From JAGQTE01 sp964648005 (lineage in GTDB: Bacteria; Actinomycetota; Acidimicrobiia; Acidimicrobiales; Acidimicrobilacustridaceae): a DNA stretch of 59,365 bases. Both the position numbers and the translations under genes were made by a program. Location: NCBI GenBank assembly GCA_964648005.1, contig CAZYKR010000001.1:1-59365 (forward strand). Direction: 5' to 3'. The notes beneath the pieces were generated by a model. It did not search any database and had not been told where the DNA came from. It worked only from the letters and a program-made list of their open reading frames with translations. Below are positions 42,314-50,269 of this stretch, in pieces; within the stretch, counting starts at the first letter, position 1; every line of letters begins with the position of its first letter.

Positions 42314-43480
42314 TCAGTCGAAGACCACCTCGTCGCGCCGGCCCTGCGCCGCCACCTCGCAGTGCCAGTTGGCGCCCTCGTCGCGGCTGAAGTGCACGAG
42401 GCGCTTCTCGCACGTCAGCGCGTCGTAGAGCTGCTGGGACTGGCCGGGCCAGAACTGTTCGTCGTCGGGATCGAGGATCAGCGTCGGGCAGGTGATTTGT
42501 GCGATCTCGTCGGGGCTGAGGTGCTGGGCGCGCGCCGCCTGGTAGGCGTCGTAGTACGAGGTGGTGAGGTACGGCGCCATCCGCCACTGCAGCATGGCCT
42601 GCACGCCGGGGTCGGCGGCGCCCATGAAGGCGTCGAAGTCGTCCTTGTCCCCCTTGTCGAGCAGGTCGACCATCATCTGCGGCAGGTGCGACGTCCACGA
42701 CGAGCCGACGTCGACGACGCCCGGGTCGGCCACGATGGCGGCCAGGCGGTGCTCGTAGGCGGCGGCGCGCGGCACCCAGTACCCGGCTTGGCTGACGCCG
42801 TGCAGCACGACCTTGGCCGGGTCGACGTCAGGCCGGGCCAACAGCCAGTCGAGCACCGGCGTGATGACGGCCTCCCAGTCGGGCCGGAAGCCCACGCCGT
42901 GGCGATGGAACGTCGCGCCCTGGCCAGGGCCGTCGAAGGTGAGGGCGTTCCAGCCCCGATCGAGCGCGGCCTGCCCACCTTGTGCCAGCACCGAGACCAC
43001 CGGGCCGTCGCTGCCGTTGTTGAGCAGCACCCACGGGCGCGGCTCGTCGGAGTCGTCGGGCTTGAGGACGTACCCCTCGATCGTCATGTCCGCATAGGGG
43101 ATGGCGACGTGCTCGATCGGCGGATCGAATCGCGTCGCTGCCGCGTCCCAGCAGTCGCGCTGGCGCTCCCACAAGCGGTGGTAGGCGTCGGCGTCGCTGG
43201 TGCCCGGCGCCATGGAGGACGCGTGGTCGTAGTAGAGCGCAGCGCGCAGCCACGCGGTGCGAGCGCTCACGTCGTGGCCGGCGTCGGCAGAGGCCTGAGC
43301 GTTCGCCGCCACGCGATCGGCGGTGGCGGTCCACTCCCGCACTCAGGTCTCGCGGTCGCCGTCGGGGATCCGTTCGATCGTGGTGAGGACCTCGCCGATG
43401 TCGGCCAGCCCCCGGTAGGTCGATCCGAGAGCGATCAGGCGGGCGAATTCGAAGCCGTCGTCGTCATAGGTGCGCTGCAT
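42314..43480 (-). pseudogene. Alpha/beta hydrolase (FrsA/DPO-hydrolase-like) interrupted by one TGA
   Basis: One frame runs from ATG 43480 to 42314 with a single TGA at codon 46 (43343-43345). The 45 codons before it (YDDDGFEFARLIALGS, GLADIGEVLTTIERIPDGD) match the N-terminus of the 2,6-dihydropseudooxynicotine-hydrolase/FrsA-like family, and the sequence resumes REWTATADRV immediately after. The family usually has Trp here, so TGG to TGA is likely. The nucleophile motif GVSQAGY, Asp in LDPDDEQF and His in GANWHCE are intact. A leaderless -10 (TACGGT) precedes ATG 43480. The remaining ORF from GTG 43342 (342 aa) could still be made. Nonsense mutation, sequencing error or readthrough. Confidence 0.8.
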
Positions 43481-43486
43481 GCGCTG

Positions 43487-43492
43487 ACCGTA
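43487..43492 (-). promoter_or_regulatory. -10 element of the interrupted hydrolase gene
   Basis: On the minus strand TACGGT ends 6 nt before ATG 43480. It argues that translation originally began upstream of the internal TGA and not at GTG 43342. Confidence 0.55.
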
Positions 43493-43550
43493 TCGCCGGT
43501 GGTTCCGGGGCGCCGCGCCGACGATCGACCGTGGCGCGCCGGCGGCGTGA

Positions 43551-43901
43551 CTACGGCTCGTCGAGGACGAGCACCACCGGCAGCGCCGAGGACCGCCACC
43601 GTTCCAGGTCACCGTGGTAGCGGTCCTGGTACTTGTCGAACACGAGTTGGCGGGCACGCGCCTCGTCGGGATCGCCGGGGTCGAGGATGCGGCCGGTGGC
43701 GCCGAGGTCGGCGCCGGTCTTGCCCAGGCACAGCGTGACGCGCGGGTGGGCTTCGAGATTGCGGACCCAGTCGCTCTCGCGGCCGCCGCCGGCGAGCAGG
43801 TACAGGTGGTCGTGGTCGCGGGCGTACCAGATCTCGATGCGGTGCTTGCGCTTGGACCGACGGCCCGTCGTGGTCAGGTAGAGGTAGTCGTCGTCGGACA
43901 T
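43551..43901 (-). CDS. Small deazaflavin-dependent nitroreductase-like protein
   Basis: A 116-aa split-barrel protein: YLYLTTTGRRSKRKHRIEIWYA, LYLLAGGGRESDWVRNLEA, VTLCLGKTGADLGATGRI and DKYQDRYHGDLERWR. It belongs to the Ddn/DUF385 group of F420H2- or flavin-binding proteins. ATG 43901 has a Shine-Dalgarno GGAG 9 nt upstream and lies 11 nt after the luciferase-like gene's stop, so it is the second gene of that operon. The pairing of two F420-type folds supports F420 chemistry. Confidence 0.83.
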   Translation of the reverse strand: MSDDDYLYLTTTGRRSKRKHRIEIWYARDHDHLYLLAGGGRESDWVRNLEAHPRVTLCLGKTGADLGATGRILDPGDPDEARARQLVFDKYQDRYHGDLERWRSSALPVVLVLDEP

Positions 43902-43912
43902 GATCGCTGCTC

Positions 43913-44746
43913 CTACCCGGCCTGCAGGTCCGGCAGGACCTCGGCGACGAACCGGTCGAGATGCGCTTCGCCCTCGGAAGGCCAACCGCAGATCAGGTAG
44001 CCGAACCCGGCGGCGCGCAGCGCCTCGGCGTCAGCGCGCACGGCGTCGAACGGTTGGGACAGGTCGAGGCTGGCCGAGCGCAGGATGCTGTCCGGGTCAC
44101 GCCCGGCGGCCTCGGCGAGGGCGGAGAGCTTGGCCGAACGGGCAGCAAGCTCCGTTGGCCCGCCGAAGCTGTGCCACGCATCGGCTTCGCGGGCGGCGAG
44201 CGGTAGGGCCCGCCGCTCGCCGGTGGCGGCGATCCACAGGCGGGGATGGGGCGTCTGGACCGGGCGGGGTCGCAGGGTGGCGTCGGTGACGGTCCAGTGC
44301 TCGCCCGCGAAGCTGAACCCGTCGGTAGTGCACAGACCCTTGATGATCTGGACTGCCTCGTCGAGCATGTCGAGCCGCTCGGCCGTGCCGGGGAAGGCGA
44401 TGCCGAGCGCGTCGTGCTCGGGACCGAACCAGGCGGAACCGAGCGCCAACTCGAGCCGGCCATGGCTGGCGTGGTCGATGGTGATCGCTTCGGCGGCGAC
44501 CATCGAGGGGTGGCGGTAGGTGACGCCGCCGACGAGGAGGCCGAGGCGGATGCGGCTCGTCACGCCGGCGAGGGCGGCCATCGTCGTGTAGCCCTCGAAG
44601 CACTCGCCCGGTCCCTCGCCGTACATCGGCTGGAAGTGGTCGAACCCCCACCAGCCGTCGAAGCCGGCGTCCTCGGCGTAGCGCACCCGCCGCACGAGCT
44701 CGTCGAACGTCACGCGCTGCTGGCTGCACTCCAACCCGATCTGCAT
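43913..44746 (-). CDS. LLM-class F420-dependent oxidoreductase
   Basis: A 277-aa luciferase-like TIM barrel: MQIGLECSQQ, VRYAEDAGFDGWWGFDHFQPM, RIRLGLLVGGVTYRHPSMVA and HGRLELALGSAWFGPEH. These are typical of F420-dependent oxidoreductases (TIGR03560-like group). ATG 44746 has TAGGCT (minus strand, 44753-44758) at 6 nt. First gene of a two-gene operon with the small nitroreductase-like protein; divergent from azlC. Confidence 0.9.
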   Translation of the reverse strand: MQIGLECSQQRVTFDELVRRVRYAEDAGFDGWWGFDHFQPMYGEGPGECFEGYTTMAALAGVTSRIRLGLLVGGVTYRHPSMVAAEAITIDHASHGRLELALGSAWFGPEHDALGIAFPGTAERLDMLDEAVQIIKGLCTTDGFSFAGEHWTVTDATLRPRPVQTPHPRLWIAATGERRALPLAAREADAWHSFGGPTELAARSAKLSALAEAAGRDPDSILRSASLDLSQPFDAVRADAEALRAAGFGYLICGWPSEGEAHLDRFVAEVLPDLQAG

Positions 44747-44752
44747 GGGCCA

Positions 44753-44762
44753 AGCCTAGGGT
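44753..44762. promoter_or_regulatory. Overlapping bidirectional -10 (CCTAGG core)
   Basis: AGCCTAGGGT contains TAGGGT on plus (44757-44762, 7 nt before ATG 44770) and TAGGCT on minus (44753-44758, 6 nt before ATG 44746). The two -10 elements overlap by two bases within a palindrome, so both genes start from one melted region. It also excludes GTG 44761 as the azlC start. Confidence 0.65.
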
Positions 44763-44769
44763 GTCGCCG

Positions 44770-45474
44770 ATGGCGACGGCGCGGGTTCCGGATGCGCCGC
44801 TGGCGCGGCGCGAGGCGGTGCGTCTCGGCGTGCGCACCGTCATGCCCCTGGCGGTCGGTGCCCTGCCGTTCGGGATCGTGTTCGGTGTCACGGCGGCGGC
44901 GTCGAACCTCACCTGGTGGGAGGGGCTGGTCGCCTCGGCTGTGATCATGGCGGGCGCGGCACAGCTGGCCCTCGTCGACCTGATCGACACCGACACGCCA
45001 TGGCTGCTGGCGGTGGTGACGGCGCTGATCATCAACGCCCGCTTCCTGCTGTACTCGACGGCGCTGGCACCGGCCTTCCGGCGGTTCCCGGTGCGGTGGC
45101 GCTATGGCCTGGCGCACCTGATGACCGACCAGGCGGCGGTCACGGGCATCGTGTACTTCGAGCACCAGCGTGACGACGACACGCGGCGGTGGTTCTTCGC
45201 CGCGGTGGGGATGGTGTTCTCGGTGGCGTGGCTGGCGGGCACGGCGATCGGGCTGGCGTTCTCGGCCAGCATGCCCGAGGCGCTGCCATTGGGGTTCGCC
45301 GTGCCGCTGACGTTCCTGGCGCTGCTGGTGCCGGCGGTGCGGAGCCGCCCGATGGTGGTGGCAGCCGTCGTCGGCGCGCTGGCGACCGTGCTGGCAGCGC
45401 CGCTGCCCCAGGGGCTCAACATCCTGCTCGGCGGCATCGCCGGCGTGGCGGCCGGCGTGGTGGCCAACCGATGA
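44770..45474 (+). CDS. azlC: AzlC-family branched-chain amino-acid exporter subunit
   Basis: A 234-aa integral membrane protein with about seven TM helices: PLAVGALPFGIVFGVTAAAS, AGAAQLALVDLI, TALIINARFLLYS and HLMTDQAAVTGIVYFE are AzlC landmarks. With AzlD it forms a branched-chain amino-acid (or analogue) exporter. ATG 44770 is chosen on the leaderless -10; GTG 44761 would add three residues but lies inside that element. The stop overlaps azlD by ATGA. Confidence 0.93.
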   Translation: MATARVPDAPLARREAVRLGVRTVMPLAVGALPFGIVFGVTAAASNLTWWEGLVASAVIMAGAAQLALVDLIDTDTPWLLAVVTALIINARFLLYSTALAPAFRRFPVRWRYGLAHLMTDQAAVTGIVYFEHQRDDDTRRWFFAAVGMVFSVAWLAGTAIGLAFSASMPEALPLGFAVPLTFLALLVPAVRSRPMVVAAVVGALATVLAAPLPQGLNILLGGIAGVAAGVVANR

Positions 45475-45779
45475 CGCCGCTGGTGCAGATCGTCCTCGTG
45501 GCACTCGGGACCTATGCCATCCGCATCTCGGCCATCGTCGTGCTGGCGCGGCGCATGATCCCGCCCAAGGTCGAGCAGACGTTCCGCTTGATCGCGCCCG
45601 CCGTGATGGCGGCGCTGGTGGCGAACACCCTGCTGCTCGACCACGGGGCGGTGCGACCCGTCGGGCTGTGGCATCTGGCGGCACTGGTCGCGATCGGGGT
45701 GGCGCTCTGGACCCGGTCGGTGGGTTGGACCCTGCTCGTCGGACTGATCGTCTACTGGGGCCTCGAGGCCCTCTGGTGA
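45471..45779 (+). CDS. azlD: AzlD-domain exporter subunit
   Basis: A 102-aa membrane protein with three to four TM helices (VQIVLVALGTYAIRISAIVVL, LIAPAVMAALVANTLLL and others) of the AzlD family. ATG 45471 overlaps the azlC stop by 4 nt, ensuring coupled synthesis of the two exporter subunits. Confidence 0.93.
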   Translation: MTPLVQIVLVALGTYAIRISAIVVLARRMIPPKVEQTFRLIAPAVMAALVANTLLLDHGAVRPVGLWHLAALVAIGVALWTRSVGWTLLVGLIVYWGLEALW

Positions 45780-45860
45780 CGTCGTACGCGCCGTGATCCC
45801 TTTCGGCTGCCGCTTCGGTGCGCCGACCTCGGGCGTCGGCGAGCGGTACGGTCTCGCACC

Positions 45861-46487
45861 GTGCGATGGGAACGATGGCTGGCGGTGGCGGTGGTGGTCG
45901 TGACCGCGGCGTGCACGACCGACGGCGGCACGGATGGCGACGTGGCCGGAACCTCGCCGGGACCCGAGCAGGGTACGAGTGCTTCCGTGCTAGGGAACGG
46001 CTCGACCGGCACGACCGGTTTGACCGGCACGACCGCGCCCGCAGCTGGTGCGATGACCGTGGCCGAGGCGTACGCCGAGCTCGATGCCCGCTTCGGACCC
46101 GAGATCGCCCTGGACTGGCAGCCCGACATCCTGGCGCCGTGCCCACCGAGCCCGTTCTCGGTGCTCGACCTCGACAGCCATGTCCTGTCGGCCTCCGGCG
46201 CGGCGCAGCTCGATCCCGCGGCGCTCGATGCCGTGCTCGACCGCGTCGCCACCGGCGGTCGCACGATCCCGGCCGTCGACGGTCACCGGTTGATCGTCGG
46301 CGACGGCTGGGAGGCACTCGTTGCGGTCCAGCCGCCGGCCGACGGCGGCGCCGCCGTGGACCTCACGGTCGACGTCGTCGTGGCGGTTCTGCCCGCGCCG
46401 CTGCCCCCAGGCGTCGTCCTGCACGACCGCTGCGACGAGCCGACCCGGCCGTCGTACCAGACCACCGGCAGCGCCCCGAGCGGCTGA
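45861..46487 (+). CDS. Hypothetical lipoprotein
   Basis: A 208-aa protein with a signal peptide and lipobox VTAAC (Cys18), a Gly/Thr/Ser-rich linker to about 60, and an alpha/beta region (AMTVAEAYAELDARFG, GAAQLDPAALDAVLDRVATGG, HRLIVGDGWEALVAVQ). Two later Cys (in APCPPS and HDRCDEP) might form a disulfide. GTG 45861 has TACGGT (45847-45852) at 8 nt. No family recognised. Confidence 0.7.
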   Translation: MRWERWLAVAVVVVTAACTTDGGTDGDVAGTSPGPEQGTSASVLGNGSTGTTGLTGTTAPAAGAMTVAEAYAELDARFGPEIALDWQPDILAPCPPSPFSVLDLDSHVLSASGAAQLDPAALDAVLDRVATGGRTIPAVDGHRLIVGDGWEALVAVQPPADGGAAVDLTVDVVVAVLPAPLPPGVVLHDRCDEPTRPSYQTTGSAPSG

Positions 46488-46514
46488 CGCCTCTGCGCGA
46501 CCGTGCGGAATACC

Positions 46515-46532
46515 TACCCCTGGGGGTATGTT
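46515..46532 (+). promoter_or_regulatory. CsoR/CstR-type operator overlapping the -10 of the persulfide dioxygenase gene
   Basis: TACCCC-TG-GGGGTA (46515-46528) is a perfect 6-bp-arm inverted repeat of the type bound by CsoR/CstR/RcnR-family repressors. The -10 TATGTT (46527-46532) begins on its last two bases, so bound repressor would block open-complex formation. A Shine-Dalgarno (GGAGG, about 46552-46556) and ATG 46566 follow. Confidence 0.7.
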
Positions 46533-46565
46533 GGAACGGTCGCCACCGACCCGGAGGAACATCCG

Positions 46566-47945
46566 ATGTTGTTCACCCAGTACTACCTGGACTGCCTGTC
46601 GCACGCGTCGTATCTGATCGGCGACGAGACCACCGGCCGGGCGGTCGTCGTCGACCCGCGCCGTGACGTCGACGAGTACGTGCGCGACGCCGCCGCCGCC
46701 GGGATGACGATCGAGCTCGTGATCGAGACCCACTTCCACGCCGACTTCCTCTCGGGACACCTGGAGCTGGCTGCCGCCACCGGTGCAGAGATCGCCTTCT
46801 CGTCCGTGGCGTCGCCCGAGTTCGCCTATCGCCCCCTCGCCGACGGTGAGCGGATCTCGTTGGGGGAGGTCGTGCTCGAGGCCCGGCACACGCCGGGGCA
46901 CACGCCCGAGTCGCTGAGCATCGTCGTGTGGGAGCACGCCGACGACACGCTGCCGTACGGCGTGTTGACCGGCGACACGCTCTTCATCGGGGACGTCGGG
47001 CGCCCGGACCTGCTCGCCTCGATCGGCTTCACCAAGGAGGAGCTGGCCCAGCAGCTGTACGTCAGCGTGCGCGACAAGTTGATGGTCCTTCCCGACGCCA
47101 CCAAGGTCTTCCCGGCGCACGGCGCCGGCAGCGCCTGCGGCAAGAACCTCTCGACCGAGACGGTCTCCACCATCGGTGAGCAGCGGCGCACCAACTACGC
47201 CGTGCAGCCCATGACCATGGAGGCCTTCGTCGATGTGGTGACCGAAGGCCAGCCTGCGGCGCCCGGCTACTTCGTGTACGACGCCATCTTGAACCGCCAG
47301 GACCGCGACCTGCTCGACGAGGAGGCCTCGGTCGTGCCCATGGACCTGGCGGCGATCGACGCCGCGGTGGCGACCGGCGCGCTGCTCGTCGACACCCGGG
47401 ACAACACCGACTTCGCCGCCGGACACCTCGTCGGCGCCGTGAATGTCGGCCTCGACGGTCGCTATGCCGAGTACGCCGGCAGCGTCGTCGCCCCCGATCG
47501 CCAGGTGGTGCTGGTCGTCGAGCCCGGCCAGGAGGAGGAGGCGCGCATCCGCCTCGCCCGCATCGGCTTCGACCACGTCGTCGGCTACCTGGCCGACCCG
47601 CTGGCCACGATGGCCGCCAACCCTGATCGGGTGGAGCGGGCCTCGCGCCTGACCGCCGGCGAGCTGGCCGACGTCCTCGGCGCCGGGGTCGACGTGCAGC
47701 TCGTCGATGTGCGCAACCCTGGCGAGCTGGCCGACGGCACGATCGACGGAGCGGTGTCGATGCCGATGGCCGACCTGCCGCGCCGCATCGGTGAGCTCGA
47801 CCCGACGCGCCCGACGGTCGTGTTCTGCGCCGGCGGTTACCGGTCCTCGGTGGCGGCGTCGCTGCTGCGGTCGGAGGGGTTCGCCGACGTCAGCGACCTG
47901 CTCGGCGGTTTCACCGCCTGGGTGGCGACGCCCGCCGCCGTGTGA
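46566..47945 (+). CDS. CstB-like persulfide dioxygenase-rhodanese fusion
   Basis: A 459-aa protein in the order of staphylococcal CstB. The N-terminal ETHE1-like metallo-beta-lactamase domain (about 1-240) has HFHADFLSGH (His56, His58, Asp60), ARHTPGHTPESL and VFPAHGAGSACGKN. A middle rhodanese-homology domain (about 255-345: LLVDTRDNTDFAAGHLVGAVNVG) lacks an active Cys. The C-terminal rhodanese has active Cys421 in VVFCAGGYRSSVAASLL. It should oxidise low-molecular-weight persulfides to sulfite/thiosulfate. The operator upstream fits known sulfide-sensing regulation by CstR; no such regulator gene is in this window. Confidence 0.9.
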   Translation: MLFTQYYLDCLSHASYLIGDETTGRAVVVDPRRDVDEYVRDAAAAGMTIELVIETHFHADFLSGHLELAAATGAEIAFSSVASPEFAYRPLADGERISLGEVVLEARHTPGHTPESLSIVVWEHADDTLPYGVLTGDTLFIGDVGRPDLLASIGFTKEELAQQLYVSVRDKLMVLPDATKVFPAHGAGSACGKNLSTETVSTIGEQRRTNYAVQPMTMEAFVDVVTEGQPAAPGYFVYDAILNRQDRDLLDEEASVVPMDLAAIDAAVATGALLVDTRDNTDFAAGHLVGAVNVGLDGRYAEYAGSVVAPDRQVVLVVEPGQEEEARIRLARIGFDHVVGYLADPLATMAANPDRVERASRLTAGELADVLGAGVDVQLVDVRNPGELADGTIDGAVSMPMADLPRRIGELDPTRPTVVFCAGGYRSSVAASLLRSEGFADVSDLLGGFTAWVATPAAV

Positions 47946-48029
47946 GGCACCCCGCCCGCAGCTGGCCGACCGCCCGAAGCAACGAGGTGCCGTGGGGTGT
48001 CCCCCAACTGCCGGCGGTGACGTGGTGGC

Positions 48030-49274
48030 ATGGCGGGCGTGAGCGATCACGGCCATGCGCACCCCGGTGACGTCGAGCTCGACCTGCCGTCGTCGACCGG
48101 GCGCGCCCTGACGTGGGTCGCCGTCGCGCTCGCGGTGCTGACCGTCGTCGGCATGGCGGTGCTGTGGCCTGACGGCTCCGGTCAGGACGCCTTCATCGAC
48201 AGCGGCTTCACCCGGGAGTACGTCGACGCCGAGGTCGTGTCGGCGTCCGAACGGCCGTGCGAGAACGTGCCCGACGGGTATGCCACTGAGACGCCCCTGT
48301 GCGGCACCTACACCATCCGGCTCCTCGAAGGACCCGACGCCGGTCTGGAGCTGAACCAGGAGGTGTTCGACGTCGCCATCGGCAGCCGGTTCGCCGTCGG
48401 CGACATCTTGGTGATGGCCTATGACCCGGCCGTCGGAGACCTGCAGCTCGAGCCGGGGGTCTCGCTGCCCGAAGGCGCGGAGTACTCGATCAAGGACCGC
48501 AACCGCAAGGCACCCCTCGTCGTGCTGGCGGTGCTGTTCGCCGTCGTCGTCGTCGCCCTCGGGCGCCTGCGGGGCCTCGCCGCCCTCGGCGGGCTCGTCG
48601 CCACGATCGTGCTGCTGCTGGGGTTCACGCTCCCGGCGATCATCGACGGCCGCAACGCGCTGGCGGTCGCCATCGTGTCGGCGTCGGCGATCGCCTTCTT
48701 GGCGATCTACCTGGCGCACGGCGTGACGACCATGACCACGGTGGCCGTGTTGGGCACGCTCGGCGCGCTGCTCCTGACGGCGTTGTTGGGTTGGTTCTTC
48801 ACCACGGCGACGCAGCTCACGGGCTTTGCCAACGAGGAGGCGACGTTCCTCGCCATCGGTAGCGCCAAGATCTCGATCTCGGGGCTGGTGCTCGCCGGCG
48901 TGGTCATCGGCGCGCTCGGCGCCATCGACGACATGACCGTGACCCAGGTCGCCTCCGTGGCCGAGCTGCACCGAGCCAACCCCGACTACGGCTTCCGCGA
49001 GCTCTACGCCGCCGCCAACCGCATCGGGCAGGACCACGTCGCCTCGACGGTCAACACGCTCGTCCTCGCCTACGCCGGCGCGTCGATGCCGCTGCTGGTG
49101 CTGCTGGCCGTGACCGACCAGCCGCTGGCTGGCGTGGCCAACTCCGAGCTGATCGCCACCGAGATCGTGCGCACACTGGTCGGCTCGATCGGGCTGGTCG
49201 CGGCCGTGCCGCTGACCACGCTGCTGGCGTGCCTCGTGGTGCGGCGCGGATCGGTCGTCGCCGCCGCCCACTAG
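48030..49274 (+). CDS. YibE/F-family membrane protein
   Basis: A 414-aa protein. The cytosolic N-terminus has several His (SDHGHAHPGD); TM1 is about 25-47; an extracytoplasmic domain with two Cys follows (about 50-160, in RPCENV and PLCGTYTI); then about seven TM helices with family motifs RLRGLAALGGLVATIVLLLG (in part), GAIDDMTVTQVASVAEL and ANRIGQDHVASTVNTLVLAYAG. YibE/F is a transport-like family of unproven substrate. It lies 11 nt before the permease gene and probably belongs to the same cluster. Confidence 0.88.
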   Translation: MAGVSDHGHAHPGDVELDLPSSTGRALTWVAVALAVLTVVGMAVLWPDGSGQDAFIDSGFTREYVDAEVVSASERPCENVPDGYATETPLCGTYTIRLLEGPDAGLELNQEVFDVAIGSRFAVGDILVMAYDPAVGDLQLEPGVSLPEGAEYSIKDRNRKAPLVVLAVLFAVVVVALGRLRGLAALGGLVATIVLLLGFTLPAIIDGRNALAVAIVSASAIAFLAIYLAHGVTTMTTVAVLGTLGALLLTALLGWFFTTATQLTGFANEEATFLAIGSAKISISGLVLAGVVIGALGAIDDMTVTQVASVAELHRANPDYGFRELYAAANRIGQDHVASTVNTLVLAYAGASMPLLVLLAVTDQPLAGVANSELIATEIVRTLVGSIGLVAAVPLTTLLACLVVRRGSVVAAAH

Positions 49275-49285
49275 CGTCTGCGCCG

Positions 49286-50269
49286 ATGTCGATCACCGAG
49301 ACCGAGGCGAAGGCGAAGGCCACCCGCACCGGGCTGACGGCAGCGGGGTGGGCGGTCGTGGCGGCGGTGCTGCTGGCCCGACCGTCGCTGGGCTACGTCT
49401 TCGCCGAGCCGTTCGTGCAGAACTGGTCGACGATCTTCCTGTCGCTGACCCTGCAGGCGCTGCCGTTCCTGGTGCTCGGCGTGATGATCAGTGCCGGCCT
49501 GGCGGCGTTCGTGCCGGCGTCGTGGTTCGCCAAGATGCTGCCGAGCAACGCCGCGCTGGCGGTGCCGGCGGCGGGCGCGGCGGGCATGCTGTTGCCCGGG
49601 TGCGAGTGCAGCTCGGTGCCGGTCGCGGGTCGCCTGGTGTCACGAGGCGTGGCACCGGCGGCGGGCCTGACGTTCCTGCTGGCGGCGCCGGCGATCAACC
49701 CCATCGTGCTGGTGTCGACCTACGTCGCCTTCCCGGGCGCCCCGCAGATGATGGTCGCCCGTCTGGTGGCGTCGTTCGCCGTAGCGGTGGTCGTGGGATG
49801 GCTCTGGGCACGGTTCGCCTCGCCGGATCTGATCGAACAGCGGCTGCGCCAGGCGGTCGAGGACCACAGCCACAGTCACACCTTCCGCGAGACGGCCATG
49901 TCGGACTTCCTCCAGGCCGGTGGCTTCCTGGTCCTCGGCGCGGCGCTGGTCGCCACGATGCAGACGGCGGTGCCGTCGTCGGTGCTCGACGCCCTCGGCG
50001 GCGACGGCGTGGTGGCGATCCTGTCCATGGCGGTGCTGGCGGTCGTCCTGTCGATCTGCTCGGAGGCCGATGCGTTCGTCGCCGCCGGGCTCACCCAGTT
50101 CTCGATGACGTCGCGGCTGGTGTTCCTCGTCGTCGGTCCGATGGTCGATCTCAAGCTGGTCGCCCTGCAGGTCGCCGCCTTCGGCCCGCGGTTCGCCCGC
50201 GTGTTCGCCCCCCTGACGTTCATCACGGCGGTCGTGGTCGGCACCATCGTCGGGACGGTGCTGCTGTGA
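49286..50269 (+). CDS. Permease of the ArsP/DUF318 (YcgR-like) family
   Basis: A 327-aa membrane protein with about eight TM helices. The family signature is PGCECSSVPVAGRLVSRGV (Cys106, Cys108) plus ICSEADAFVAAGLTQFS in the second half; a His-rich loop (EDHSHSHTF) separates the halves. Related proteins export organoarsenicals (ArsP) or, paired with a DUF1980 subunit as YcgR/YcgQ, respond to zinc limitation. GTGA overlap with the next gene shows coupling. Confidence 0.88.
   Translation: MSITETEAKAKATRTGLTAAGWAVVAAVLLARPSLGYVFAEPFVQNWSTIFLSLTLQALPFLVLGVMISAGLAAFVPASWFAKMLPSNAALAVPAAGAAGMLLPGCECSSVPVAGRLVSRGVAPAAGLTFLLAAPAINPIVLVSTYVAFPGAPQMMVARLVASFAVAVVVGWLWARFASPDLIEQRLRQAVEDHSHSHTFRETAMSDFLQAGGFLVLGAALVATMQTAVPSSVLDALGGDGVVAILSMAVLAVVLSICSEADAFVAAGLTQFSMTSRLVFLVVGPMVDLKLVALQVAAFGPRFARVFAPLTFITAVVVGTIVGTVLL

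Noticed and set aside
44761..44763. GTG as azlC start
   Set aside because: It lies within the TAGGGT -10 element; ATG 44770 fits the leaderless spacing and the family length.
45990..49271. 1093-codon antisense open frame
   Set aside because: It runs across three unrelated plus-strand genes that have clear domains. It lacks any motif and is a codon-bias shadow.
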